Below, in pieces: positions 52,688-64,000 of a stretch of DNA of 64,000 nt. The stretch spans positions 70,001-134,000 of the forward strand of contig JAODTK010000322.1 of the NCBI GenBank assembly GCA_026419785.1, given 5' to 3'. The notes below the pieces were generated by a model. It searched no databases and was not told where the DNA came from. It was given only the letters and a program-made list of their open reading frames with translations. The stretch's first letter is position 1, and every line of letters begins with the position of its first letter. Position numbers and translations under genes: made by a program. The DNA comes from Sclerodactyla briareus (taxonomy: Eukaryota > Echinodermata > Holothuroidea > Dendrochirotida > Sclerodactylidae).

Positions 52688-55600
52688 GACTTACGATAAA
52701 CCTTGAATCACTGAATCAGTGTCTCAAGCCTACATTTTTAGTTCTCTATCAATGGTTTCCGTTTCTTAGATATGTTGTTGATTTTTCGAATTTTTCTCCG
52801 TTCGTTGAGCCCGATTGTTATTGTCCTCATACTGTTCAACTTGCACCACTCGTAATACAAGTGTTGCAATGTAGTTAATCTACAAAACTGAGTCAACGTT
52901 GTTCATGGCGATTAAGGTACAGTGTTCATCTTACACTCTTGAAGATGTTGTGTAAAATTTGCTCGAAGGTGGTGAAAATATAACACAAATTGTGCAGATT
53001 ATACACAATGATTGTGTAATTTCTCACACATCAACTGGATAGGTGGGGTAGTTACACAACATTTTTAAAGAGTAATAGTAGTACATTGCCCAGCTCACTG
53101 ATTGATTGATACGATACGATACACAACGCCCACGCTACTCCAACTCTCCTGCCAGCTACGTAGGGGTTGCCATGGCTGTGGAGGATGTTTCAAAGATTTG
53201 GGAATGAAACCAGTTAGTTATTTTTTACCAACCCTAACATGCCAGTGCTGCTTACTCCCCTTTATTTTGTGCCTTTTGGGGTTTTCCCACTCGTGTTTAA
53301 TTTACAGGCATGGGACTGAAGTTCAACTGAAGTTAATCCGGTTCCTGTGGGGGATGACACTACTTATATACTAATAATGAACCTTGGTCACGCTGAATTT
53401 AATAATAACTGCAGTTATAGTGACCTAGGTATATATTTCAGTGGACTTAAATTGGGGGTAACTATCGTTCAGAAATCATTCCTTCCCCCATTTCCCGCTG
53501 GCTACGCTCACTTCCGTATGGAGAAGAGAGAGGGGGGGGGGTGGGGGGGGTGGGGGAGGTACTGGACATGGAACATGCAAAGCGAACTGTGAGGTCAACT
53601 GGCGCAAACGCTGCCTCCTGTAAATGCATGAGAAAGGGATGATATGGTTGACAGCTTTGTGGTGACTTTATCAACAATACGATGACCCTTTGGATGACCG
53701 TTCGAGGAATGAAGTCAATGGAAAAAGTGAAATGTCTAGTTTTGCCTCTTTACATAAGCACTTACTTCATTGAAGAAAAAAAAAAAACCCTCATTTAAGG
53801 ATGGACCAGCACCGTAGGTCGGGGCCATATGAGTAAGTGTGTTTTTTTTTAACGATTCCTTGTTTTTCTTTTTTTTTGCTTGCGGGATGGACATAATTGA
53901 CACGCATGTGGCTCATGGCGCTGTATTGATGGACCCTGATCTAGGAGAAGGTAACCCCAGCTAGAGTTATACAGTTGATTGTTATCAATTCATTGCAACA
54001 CCAATAAATCAAAACATTTTGATTAGCTGCCAGTCACAATCTAGTTATAAGCACTTGGTCCCATAACGGTAAAACCTACAATCCACTAACAGGAATTACA
54101 ATAAAAATTACTATTAAAAAATGAGATAAAGAATGAGAACCTTCACCAAGATTGAAGTGTTACCGTATTCCACTGTCTCAATTCACAAGGATATTGTCTC
54201 AAATAATGGTCATTACTGTCATTAATGGTAAACAGCTTAACGAATGATGTGCATCATAATGAAGAGTCGTTGAGACAGGTTGAGGGATGGTACAACACGT
54301 TTGAGAGAGAGAAAAAAACAGTTGGCGTTTATCCATAAGGGTCGTGCCCAATTTCGACGCAGCCGACCGAACTGGCTCAATGCAATTCCTGAATCGATCA
54401 GGTAAGGGACTATTGGATAGTGCTGACGTTATCACGTGTGAAAGTAGGACATTTCAGTCGCGCAATTTGAAAACAATCCAATTACTGTTATGTGACAAGA
54501 AACACTGCGACATCGAGTGACCGACTGCTCTTACAAAGTACCCCTTTACGTGGAGAGGGCCTGGAAAGCAATACCCCCATGCCATCATACACTGTTCGCC
54601 ATTCTTACCGACACGGATAGGACTTGGCCCCCCCCCCCCGAATGGCAGAGACCAAGCATTGCACTGTTGAGATGAAGGCGGGGGGGGGGGGGGGTGTTCT
54701 TGAAGAGAAGAGTATGATCAATCACATCCCTACATGACCCAGATACAATGTTTTAGTTCAACAATTTCACCGGGATTTTTCCATTGCTTGGAACTGCTCT
54801 TATAGGACGACTACCTCGCGTAGCAGGTACATCGATGGGCCTTGCTATTCGATGATCAGAAAGAACAAGTTTGGGATGATGGCATTTACAAAGATACGAT
54901 CCCGAGAGGGTTCTCAGCTGAGAGAGATTGATGAGGTTAATTGCTATGATACGTTGAATAATCGATGGGCCCAGGAAAATTCGGCAAATTGATCACGTGT
55001 CAAGTGGAAATCATTATTGGATTTGGCGAGACCCGCCCTCAAAACGCACGAAAACTAGATATACCTCTGCAATAGCCCCCTCAGTTATTATCAGCCTGGA
55101 AGTGAAGTGCCTATTTTCTTCGGTGTTATCGGGAAACCCATCTGAGTAAAGCATAGGGTGCTGTTTTAGTTGTTACCAAGTAGCCGTAACGTTGACTCAT
55201 AAGCAAGGCCCCCCCCCCAGTGGGGGGCCTTCCGCAAAAATATCCGGCACAGAAGTTACCTGGATAGAATTCTACTCGAGTAATTAACAGACTTGCAGTG
55301 GTTGTAGTCCACAGTCTAGCCCCCTGCCTGCCATTGGAGGCGAGGGAAGGCGGAGGACTGTCCAAGATAATTGTGAAACGATTGTGTAGAAAAAAACATG
55401 CATGCATCATTCCTCTGGCAGATTAGTATTAAACTCCGTCTTGATTGTATACTTTTCACCTCACCTTACTTCTGAAGATCGAAATCCGTCCTGCTCGGGC
55501 TTTTGTGACGAATTTGCTAGGGCTATGGAAATCTGAAGATTATTCTGCATGGATTTTTTCCATAGGCTCACTTTAGCCGGGTACATATTCCTGCACTGTG

Positions 55601-58600
55601 GCCATGGCTTATAATATTTTCTGATTGATTTAGATTTAAATTGACCCGAAGTGCCTCCCAAACAGGGAATTGGGTGAGAGCCCTCGGAGGTGCCCTGCAG
55701 GAAATTTAACTCAAGTATTCTATCACTATCACGTACTCTGGAACCATCACCAGATGGAGTGATATGGCGCAAAAATCACACTATAGGAATTTTCATATCC
55801 TGGAACTGCATTAGAGTTCCAAACCGAAATTCGGAGGACTCAACAGTTAACAATAAGAACTCTGATGTGGGGTGTCATATTGTACCATAAAATGGAGCTT
55901 GAAATGCCCCCGGCGCTTCCAGGAAGGGTGTATGTACCTACTGCCCGAGCGCCTTGCCACCTTGCTGCCTCATTTCGAAGTTTAACGATTTTGTTTTGGT
56001 TGTGGGGAAAAGTGTTTGAAAACATTGAAACTTGTCACATATCGCATACATGACCTGGAACATTGTAAAAATGAACACGATCACAGCCTATATGTATCAG
56101 GATAGCTCGCTGCCATCTGATAAGGTTATTCCCGTGAGAATATGATGGCCGTCGCTGATTACACGCTTAGCCTAAGGGGTAATGTCTTGTTTCTAGTGCT
56201 CCTGTTTCCACGAGATGTAGTCTACCTATCTGCTTCGAATAAAAAATCGATGATCGTAGTCGTGCTAGCCAAACTACTAATCACGGATAAACAAGTGTTG
56301 TACATTAGAGGATTATAGGTCCATTTTAGCTTCAAGAATGTGAGGACTGTTTCCATTTTGTGAGTGTTCTCTCCAAACTTGGTTGAATGAAGTATGCCAT
56401 AAGGGATACCAGTGCTACTGAGCTTCAGAACTGAGGTTTAATGTGTGGAATAAAAAGTTGTGGTTGATTGTGATGAAACTGGTTTCTTCAAGATAGGAAG
56501 TAAGAGTTGGGGTTTTTTTCAAGTAGAAAAGAGAAGTCATGACGTTTAGGCTTATTACTTATAATTAATGAGAAATTGATTTCAAATCAATAGTGTCTGG
56601 CGGTTCAGCCATCCGTTGTATTGAATAATGTAATTGAGTGATCAACATAAAATATGGATTACTCCAATGACGGATGACACAAAACCTGGTTAACATAGGT
56701 GAAAGGAGGGTGTATCCTTCATGAGTGATTGGGTATACGCAGTGTTGCGTATGACCACATTCTTCACTACTCGCTCAAACGTGGGTGAAATTGTATCAAA
56801 TTTGCTTTGTGTGAGAATTGCAGCATATTTCATCCGAGATTAGGACACGAATCGTCAAATAAGTCAATTGTGGTTGTGAAGAGGGATGAAAGAGCGCCGG
56901 CACACTAATGCTTTAACGGTTGTTTTTTTTTTTTTTTTTTTATGTCGGACTGCTATTATATTGTTTTTATCTCTTATAGTCCATGTAATAAGTATGGTGG
57001 TTCTATGGTAACATGTGCATATATACTTACTACATTCATATAATATCCCCTCAAAATGAAAGGCGGTGGAACAAGCTACATTTTGAGTGACGCCCAATTG
57101 AACAAGAACGCAACTCTGCGTAGTGATTCCTTGCCTTCTCTTTGCCAGACATGGTCCCTGACAAGGTGGTGGGCCCTACACCATGATGTGATTCACGCAT
57201 ATCAAACCCTGCAGTGTCTGTGTGTTGCCACTTACCCACACTGTGACACAAAACGAACATCACCTGCAATATTACTAACCGCAAGAGATGCTGTTGCTTT
57301 TGACCAAGGTCCAAAAAGTCATCTGAGGGCAATTGGAAGTAAATACTGAAAAATAAATATGGTAAGTAAGTGTATCTTGAAGAGAGAAGGTAAAGTTAAG
57401 ATTCATAACCAGTGAGGGCCAACGTTTCCATCAGTGTGGGAAGTACCAGCGACATAACACTAAGTCGACAGACTGCAGGCAAGGCTGATTGATGAGGATC
57501 ACTTTAAGCGAAATTTATCACTCATAAGTAACTGGTGTGGGTGGTCAAAGCAGATAGATGAATGAAAGTGGCAGTTCTTCGGAATCGGACGAAATAGCAT
57601 CAGCACAATCATCAACCAATTTGTAAAGAAAAAAAAAATCTCCCTTTTGCATAATCAGGCCTATATATTGTCAATTGCATCCCTCCACTTACCTGGACAA
57701 GGTGTGCGGCATTGTGGTACATTCAGGTTCCATTAGCATGGTGTCTCACATGTTGGTCATTGACCATATGTCGTTAATCAAGAATGTGATGAGGGGGAAG
57801 TTCATTGCCAGTCAATTCGTTTCAATTCGTTTTACACCAGAGTAGTCTGTGGTCTTTTCAAGTGACTGTGGATGTAATCAATTTTCATTATTTTCAGGCA
57901 CAAAAGTGGACTCAGACCGAGGGGTGCATCATTTCGTTGGACCAGTGCAATTGACAAGTGCATAACTGTTCAAATTACTTGTATAAATAGCCCTTTTACC
58001 GTCCATCAAATGTCTTGATGCCATTTTTAGGGTCAAACTTTCACAAGGACTCAAATCACATATTCCATCCTACAGTGGTGGGGTATATGGCCCACCCCAC
58101 AGCACCTCCCATAACAAATTTATTCTGGCGATGATAAATAATACAAAATAGATGATAGACAGACAAGATCTTTGCAATTTTCTGTGTTATATATTATATA
58201 TATAGCCCATGTTGAGACATTTCGATATGTGGGCCTCATTGAAATGTTGGATCCAGTAAGACTTCTGCCAATTGTTTTTTAAAATGTGATTATCCCGGCA
58301 AACACTTTTCACAAAATGGTCAATCAGTGGCTGGACACACAGGATAGATAGGCCCTGGAGAAGAAGAAGAAAAATCTTTTATAGACTCACAACCCTACCC
58401 ATTTCTGCTGGGGTGCAGGGTAAGTGGTAATTCCCTACTTTTGCTCAATAGCGAAGGAATTGCCTCAAAAGATTGTGCTCTTCCCCTACTTTCAGAAGCT
58501 TACTTGCCCCTTGCTTTCTTCTTACTCCATTACTCACTACCTCTCACTGCTTCTACACACACCAAAGTTAATCCCCTGATTAGGGCTTGTCTATGAATAG

Positions 58601-59150
58601 GTAAGAACAGGTAATAATACCCAATAGTCAGTCCGGCCTGTCAAGTGATTTACATTCTGGAAGTATGCTAGAGAGAAGGTTAACTAAAATGTAAACAAGC
58701 AGATAAGCAGTAGATGAGGGCACACAGAGAATAATTGAATGCACAATTCGTCCTCTGAGCACTGAAATGTCTGACAGGCAGTCAAAGGTTTATTGTGTGT
58801 TTAACGGCTCACATTCACACGTCCCACTTAAGAATTAAATTCTTTTTGGGGATGCCAGACAATGTGACCATCCCCAAACTAAGGGCTTATTATAGTAACA
58901 CACACAATCAGGTTGAAGAGGGAAAAAAAAAAAAATTGTGGCCCACATAGGTGTTTCTAATTGAATTCATACATCTCCTGGTGTCATTTCTGCTGTAATA
59001 CTAGTCAAATGGAAATTTTAAGATATAACCGTTTTCAATAATGTAAAGCAACAAGCTTGGCATTCCCCCCCGGATATAATATAATAGGTCCCTGGAAAAT
59101 TGCCAGTGTTTGCCCCCCCCCCCCCCCACCCTCGCACCCTCCCATTTGAT
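52688..59150. other. Long stretch without recognised genes or elements
   Basis: Contains several mono-G/mono-C runs (for example 54635-54643 C, 54681-54693 G, G-rich 53531-53556), a T18 run (56924-56941) and many frames of 60-103 residues on both strands without recognisable motifs (for example 55461-55772 minus, 57056-57349 plus). Near 52940-53070 the phrases 'tgtgtaaa' and 'acacaa' recur in both orientations. I support no gene here, but a spliced host gene with short exons could be missed by eye. Confidence 0.4.
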
Positions 59151-60010
59151 ATCCATGGTTACTATCCCATTTTTGTGCCTTCCTTGAGAACATGCCACTG
59201 AGATTAATGTAAAATATAACACTAATGAGAGGAAGTCTACACAAGCAGATACGTTTCTGCCTTGCAAGTAGTAATTTGTCAATAAATGCAGTGATGCAGG
59301 CTTCAATATGGCTACAGTTTTTCATTTTCATAGGCTTCCGCATAAACCTGAGGGAGGGGGGGGGGCTGCAGCCAAAATTACCACCCCACCCTAGTAACAC
59401 CACTACTGAATGAGATTACATAGAGGCTGGTCACTGGTGCTAGTCCCAATATTCAAACATATCAGGAATAATACTAAATGACAATTCAAGCATTTTGTAC
59501 TGTCTCCCACTTGGGAAATATTTGTAGTGGGGAGGGGGGGGGGGGAGCAACCCAGCTTTTTACTAAGAGGGCAAACACAAACTTTGGTGGTTCAAAGTAT
59601 AACTTCTAAATGAGAGGAAGTAGACGCAAAAAGAGGCGTTTCTGCCTCACAATTAGGAATTTGTCAATTAAAAGCAGTGATGCATGCTTCCAATAGGCTA
59701 CATCTTTTTCTTTTCATAAGTGCCTATAAAAAAAAACTGCGGGGGGGGGGGCGTGCGTGCAAGACCAAACAGTGCCACCCCCACCCGTAGCATTCACCAC
59801 TACTGATCAGAGGTACATACAGACTGGTCAATGGTGCTAGTCCAGTAGCAATTCAGGAATAATAATAAAATGACAATTCAAGATTTGTTACTGTCTGTTA
59901 AACTGGGGAAATATTTGGTGCTAGGTCCATACTCAAACATATCAGGAATAACAATAAAATGCAATTCAAGATTGGTACTGTCTTAACTGGGGGAAATATT
60001 TGTTTCGGTT
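59150..60010 (+). repeat. ~385-bp duplicated block, 2.3 copies
   Basis: 59224-59530 and 59609-59920 are collinear: 'aatgagaggaagt', 'gtttctgcct', 'aatttgtcaat', 'gcagtgatgca', G run, 'accactactga', 'actggtca(c/a)tggtgctagtc', 'tcaggaataat', 'gacaattcaag'. Offset 385-391 bp. A third partial copy covers about 59930-60003. Each copy contains a 9-12-base G run about 135 bp from its start. Both copies of the minus-strand phrase cagtagtggtg mark the same place in the unit. Confidence 0.8.
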
Positions 60011-60044
60011 GGTATATGCTTTTCTCACTCTGGACAAAGACTTC

Positions 60045-60790
60045 GTTGCCAAATATGTAAGGATTGTCCTATGGTGACCTGGAATCCCTGACTGATACCA
60101 AAAACAATTGGTTAACTCTTCATCATGGACAATCCACAACAACTAATTTGTGAACTCAATAGATATTTGCAGTCATTAGATATTCATGCTTGACGAGCAG
60201 CTGTCAAATGCCACATTTATCCACATTCAGTGTTTTCGATGTCAGGCCTCCACATCATTCTTAGTATGGTAGTGTCATTGGACTTTTGGTTTGTCTTAAC
60301 AAGACGCATCTGGCAACACGAAAAAAGCATGCAAAATCATTAGGTCAAATGAGGGCAACAGGTCAAAAAGGGCAATGAGGTCAAAGTTCGCGGTCACACA
60401 GATGTATTTATCCCAGACGAACGAAACTTTCCATACGACAGTCCTCCAAAATGTTTGTTGCGAGTATATATGACGATTTCCCTGTGGTGACCTTGAATTA
60501 CATGACCCGACACCAAAAAAAATAGGGTTCATCCTCACATAACATGCTACCCAATACCAATTTGAACTTGATAGATATTCGCGTTCGTTAGATATCGTGC
60601 TGACAAGCTTTTTGAACTTTGCCTCTCGTGAACTTGATGAACTTGAACGGGCACCCAGAAACAATAGGGGTCATCCTTCCCCATATGGGCAACCCACACA
60701 CCTAATTGAACTGCACCAGTTTGTGTTGTTTAGATATCGTGCTGACAAGGGGTCACACAACACAACACACACAACACACACACACACGCC
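60045..60790 (+). repeat. Dispersed repeat family B with (AC)n end
   Basis: Three rounds of a ~250 bp unit: 'gtgacctggaat...ccaaaaacaat', 'gtgaccttgaatt...aaaaaaaatagg', 'gaacttgaacgg...aacaataggggtcat', each followed by 'aatttg(t)gaactc..tagatatt' and 'atcgtgctgacaagc'. It ends in an (AC)n stretch (about 60758-60786). Family B also carries GGTCA-type half-sites ('gaggtcaaag' at about 60379). Confidence 0.65.
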
Positions 60791-60844
60791 CCACACATAC
60801 GTATGTGCATGACCTGCATAGATCCTGTTGCATTCGCAAGGAAT

Positions 60845-61630
60845 AAAAAACGAAGAAAAACTCAGCCGGGTGATAATCGCTATCTTGAGGTGAAGGGGTT
60901 GAGGGCGTTTTGGTATGTCCACCAACTGGCGGGATCTGTGTTTTTTTTTATTTACTGGGTGAGACCACTATGGGTGCACGGTGCATATACTACACTATGA
61001 GGCAAACTGTCGGCATCTAAAATGCCGAACCAGCGAACGCCCAAATTGCGTTGTCCAAAACATGATCAAAACTTTCAAGTGAAGACCATCAATTTCCTGG
61101 ATGCCCAAAATTGTAACATGGTGTTTTTTAAAGGAAGGAGGTTGATGCGACTGGTAAGTCTACCACTGTCGGACCTGTGAATTTTTTTGCATATATGTCT
61201 ATTCTGCGACATGTTAAACGACTTTCAAAGGTATTCAGAAATCATTTATCGGCGACCACCTTGTTTGGTCGTGCCGTGCACATACTAAGGGGGCAGGCAC
61301 ACTGGTGGGGGTGGGAACCCTTTAAAATAGCCTACGAAGATTCGGCCAGGAAACGCCACAATCGAGCAAAGGACATGATTCAAAATTCCAGGTACAGATA
61401 AGTTTATATCCAAGATTTCGATGAGGGTCCAATTGTAAAATTGCTGCGAGCCTTCGCGCGAGTTGCGGTTCTACTTCTGGTTTACTCTTTGGCCACCACC
61501 TGTCTGGCCCTGATTGGATGTGTCCCTCCCATGCACTGTGGTCCGCAAAGAAGTGAAAAATGGGGGCCGTAATCTTTAAAAAATCAGATTAATCTAAGTT
61601 GATATGTCGAGAGGGGTCAGTGCGATGTCG
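60845..61630 (+). repeat. Possible ~325 bp tandem unit, degenerate
   Basis: Blocks near 61023-61120 ('aacgcccaaattgcg', 'catgatcaaaac', 'cccaaaattgtaa') recur loosely at 61345-61440 ('aacgccacaatcgag', 'catgattcaaaa', 'tccaattgtaa'). Resemblance is low, and I cannot quantify it. Confidence 0.35.
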
Positions 61631-61733
61631 CCTGTCAATTGGATCTGCAAAATCTCGCGCTTCACGCGAACGTAGTGGTTGTTGCCATATTGCCCATTTC
61701 CATTGCTTGCATGACCGTAACCTCACTTGAAAC

Positions 61734-62127
61734 GTAATAATAATATCTCGTTCTTATATAGCGCTTTTCCACGGTCGAAGGACATGCTCAAAGCGCTTAA
61801 CAGATATTACCCCTGTTCATTCAGTGACTTGTCGCACCCGTACGGTATAGCACGCACCTCTTCGCTTGTTCTACCCCCACGCACCATTCCGCACGTCGAT
61901 CAACGTGTCCCCCGGGGGACTTCCAAATAGGGCTGCAACATACGGCGCATCGGCGACTCTTACAAGTACCTCAAAAGGTACCCACTGTAAACTGTTGGCG
62001 GGACATTCAGGAGACATGCCTTGTCCAACAGCAATGCGGAAAAATCCTCGGGCTTCCGATGGGATCCGAACTCGCATCAATGGTTTTTCAAGTCTGGAGC
62101 TCTATCGACGGAGCTAATCCCCCTATA
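61734..62127 (-). mobile_element. tRNA-derived SINE with LINE-type 3' tail
   Basis: Read on the minus strand from 62127: box A ('ttagctccgtcgatagagc', about 62118-62100), box B ('gagttcggatccc', 62073-62061), body with 'gtgggtacc' (about 61985), then the 3' tail 'aagcgctttgagcat' and 'aaagcgctatataag' (about 61800-61755), ending in 'atattattattacg' (61734-61747). The tail matches the solo fragment at 20870-20950, as expected for a SINE that borrows the tail of a LINE to be copied by its RT. Confidence 0.75.
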
Positions 62128-63885
62128 TAAAATCGTATTTTGGAATGTTCAAGCATTCAACGTAAAAACTTGAAATTGATCCCGGGAGGCAATAAGGTTT
62201 GGAGAACCTTTCCTAACTACAATCAATCGTTATTTGATTCGTCCCTAAGGCAAGGGAAGGTTGCGTTCTGCATCAGGGCTCTGTCAAACAAACAAAATTC
62301 TTCTACGGCTACGCCCCAACCTATGATGGCGCTCCGCTTAGATGTATTCCATCTTGTCGTCCCTAACACCAACACAATCTGCTGCCCGTGTCTCCAGGTC
62401 ATGAGAGCAAAATTTCATGACCATTGTCCATCAATCAGACGATGCTATTTACTGGGAACAAGCGAAGCGGTGAAGATGTGTAAAAAATGGAAATGGAGAC
62501 TTTGAGGGAAGTAGCGGGGCTTCCATTTCCATCTTGGCATGCAAGTACTCTTTATTGTATTTTTTTACCCAAGGTAACCCGCAGTCAATCATTGCTGTAG
62601 CATTAGTCTGAGTTCGGGTTATATGCTGCGATATGATGTAGCACACCAATTGCCATTGCATATTTTAGCATTGACAACGGCTTTACCCCGTTCTCATTGC
62701 CGTTCTCGGAGAACATGGGGCTTAACCACAGTAGCCTACCTATCCATTCTGGGGATTTCATATATCGTGTTGCCGCTCCATGCAGTGATATGCACAGTCA
62801 AATGTGAGAGGCAACTATGGACTGGAGGGCTATTACTTGTACCATTTTGATAAGTAATGCGCTGTCTGACACATGCGCATGGTGTCATCAGACATCCCAC
62901 ATTAACTGCCCATGTTACAGCGTGTAAAACTGATCGATCTGCCTTGCTCCATTTGTTATAATATATCTCCCATTAACCTTATAAGACTTCCTGCTTCCCC
63001 TAGCAGCTATGTTCTATTTAGTTGTATTAATAGGCAGTAACTGACACCGTCAACGACAACGGGATTGGTAACTCATTGAAAAAACACGGCAGATCTGGGA
63101 ATAAGAGACCACATTACCCTGGATGTCGAAGGGTTGCCACCAAGGGAAAGAGGCATTTGCAGAGACCGTACGCTCACACGAAAAAATGAAATTAATAATC
63201 TCGACTTGAAAAAGCATTGCCGTTAATGAAACGAAACGTGCTATCCATTTTAATAATAAAGTTTATTGAAGTAAGATTATGATGACACGAGTTCTCTGAT
63301 CCGATTGGTGCATATTTGGGCAAACGCTAAACTTAGCTGTATGACTGCAAAGAAAAGACATGGAGCACCAAAAGGCGAGACTATAATATCGAAACAGCGA
63401 CCTCGAAGTTTTTCATGATGCTTGGATTAGGTGAAGAAATGAGCGAATGCTTGATTTTGCCAGGGTGTAGAAAACAACTATTACGAATAGTCGATATTAC
63501 TCAATGCCTCTGCATTTCAAGAAGAGCATTTGACAGCGTTCATCCAGTACACACGGATGCAACAGAGTCTATCCATAATGAAGTGTCTGAAGGGAAATGG
63601 AACATGAATCGATTAGAAAATATTATGCAACCATTCTTATGCAACATCTTACTCTAAAGAGTTGAAGATGCATAGCCAAACTGGTGATATAGAATGTAAT
63701 GTGGGGCAATTAATAGTTGGTAAACCTATGGTAACAAGACTATACACTGTTGTCGGACAATCTTGTTGCACTATTGTATCAGTTTGTATGTTCATTCATT
63801 CGAAGAATGTTCAGAACAAATGGTGGCATGTGGACACCTGGGATAAAAGAGGACATACAAGGTTTTTGGCGAACGTTTTATTAGT
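62128..63885. other. Non-coding stretch
   Basis: Contains a 121-residue plus frame (62140-62505) that starts at the edge of the SINE, with no recognisable motif, and a 95-residue frame (63662-63949) that runs into a TG microsatellite. No gene is supported. Confidence 0.4.
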
Positions 63886-63914
63886 CGTGTGTGTGTGTGT
63901 ACGTGTGTGTGTGC
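63886..63914 (+). repeat. (TG)n microsatellite, interrupted
   Basis: TG units with one TA interruption (about 63900); the cysteine/valine-rich frame over it is its translation. Confidence 0.85.
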
Positions 63915-64000
63915 AGTGCGTGTACGTGACGCTTGCGTTAGCACGATAGCTCAATCGAGTGGGATAAATGTATTTGTGGTGCCCTGAGATCCAGCACATG

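Overview
This window looks like intergenic or repeat-rich DNA from a marine invertebrate nuclear genome. I found no host gene, rRNA, functional tRNA or CRISPR array that I can defend. Evidence for a eukaryote: RNA polymerase III box A/box B tRNA-derived SINEs, decayed reverse-transcriptase genes of several metazoan non-LTR clades, a DIRS-like tyrosine-recombinase retroelement, (ATT)n/(TG)n microsatellites, and no operon-like gene packing. The mix of DIRS, CR1/L2/jockey-like and R4/Dong-like elements, long mono-G/mono-C runs and AGGTCA-rich dispersed repeats suggests an echinoderm or related marine deuterostome. This is inference of modest confidence; no diagnostic host gene is present. Layout, 0-17 kb: two copies of an AGGTCA-rich dispersed repeat ('family A', 0.66-1.15 and 2.36-3.24 kb); a decayed plus-strand jockey/CR1-like LINE with ORF1, endonuclease and RT remnants (4.34-7.20 kb) carrying a ~355 bp internal tandem duplication; a diverged SINE (10.25 kb); a minus-strand L2/CR1-like RT relic (13.29-14.01 kb); a clear tRNA-SINE with poly-A tail (15.93-16.30 kb). 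Layout, 17-42 kb: more family A copies; a second SINE class (19.5 kb); a 50-bp tandem array containing TGACGTCA (20.0 kb); a minus-strand LINE relic with an intact FADD motif (21.79-22.86 kb); an 89-bp duplication (24.1 kb); a 27-G run (27.7 kb); a 28-bp inverted repeat (28.8-29.0 kb); a plus-strand LINE relic interrupted by a G run (31.35-32.44 kb); two CAGTGGCGT hAT-like ends around GC-rich repeats (38.6-41.0 kb). Layout, 42-64 kb: the C-terminus of a LINE ending in (ATT)n, followed by a minus-strand R4/Dong-like element that has (ATT)n on both sides (43.0-45.2 kb); a 169-bp foldback element with paired TGACGTCA sites (47.7 kb); a minus-strand DIRS-like relic in the order RT, RNase H, tyrosine recombinase (50.18 to 48.12 kb); the largest family A copy; a ~1.0 kb Harbinger-like non-autonomous element with TAA target duplication (51.67-52.68 kb); a 6.4 kb stretch without recognisable features; a ~385 bp duplicated block, a second AGGTCA-type repeat and a SINE on the minus strand (59.2-62.1 kb). 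Every coding region I recognised belongs to a transposable element and is broken by frameshifts, stops or deletions. The interest therefore lies in element structure, target choice, nested insertions and repeat-borne candidate regulatory motifs. All reading-frame work was done by eye from the sequence; no database search was run, so clade names are recognition-based.
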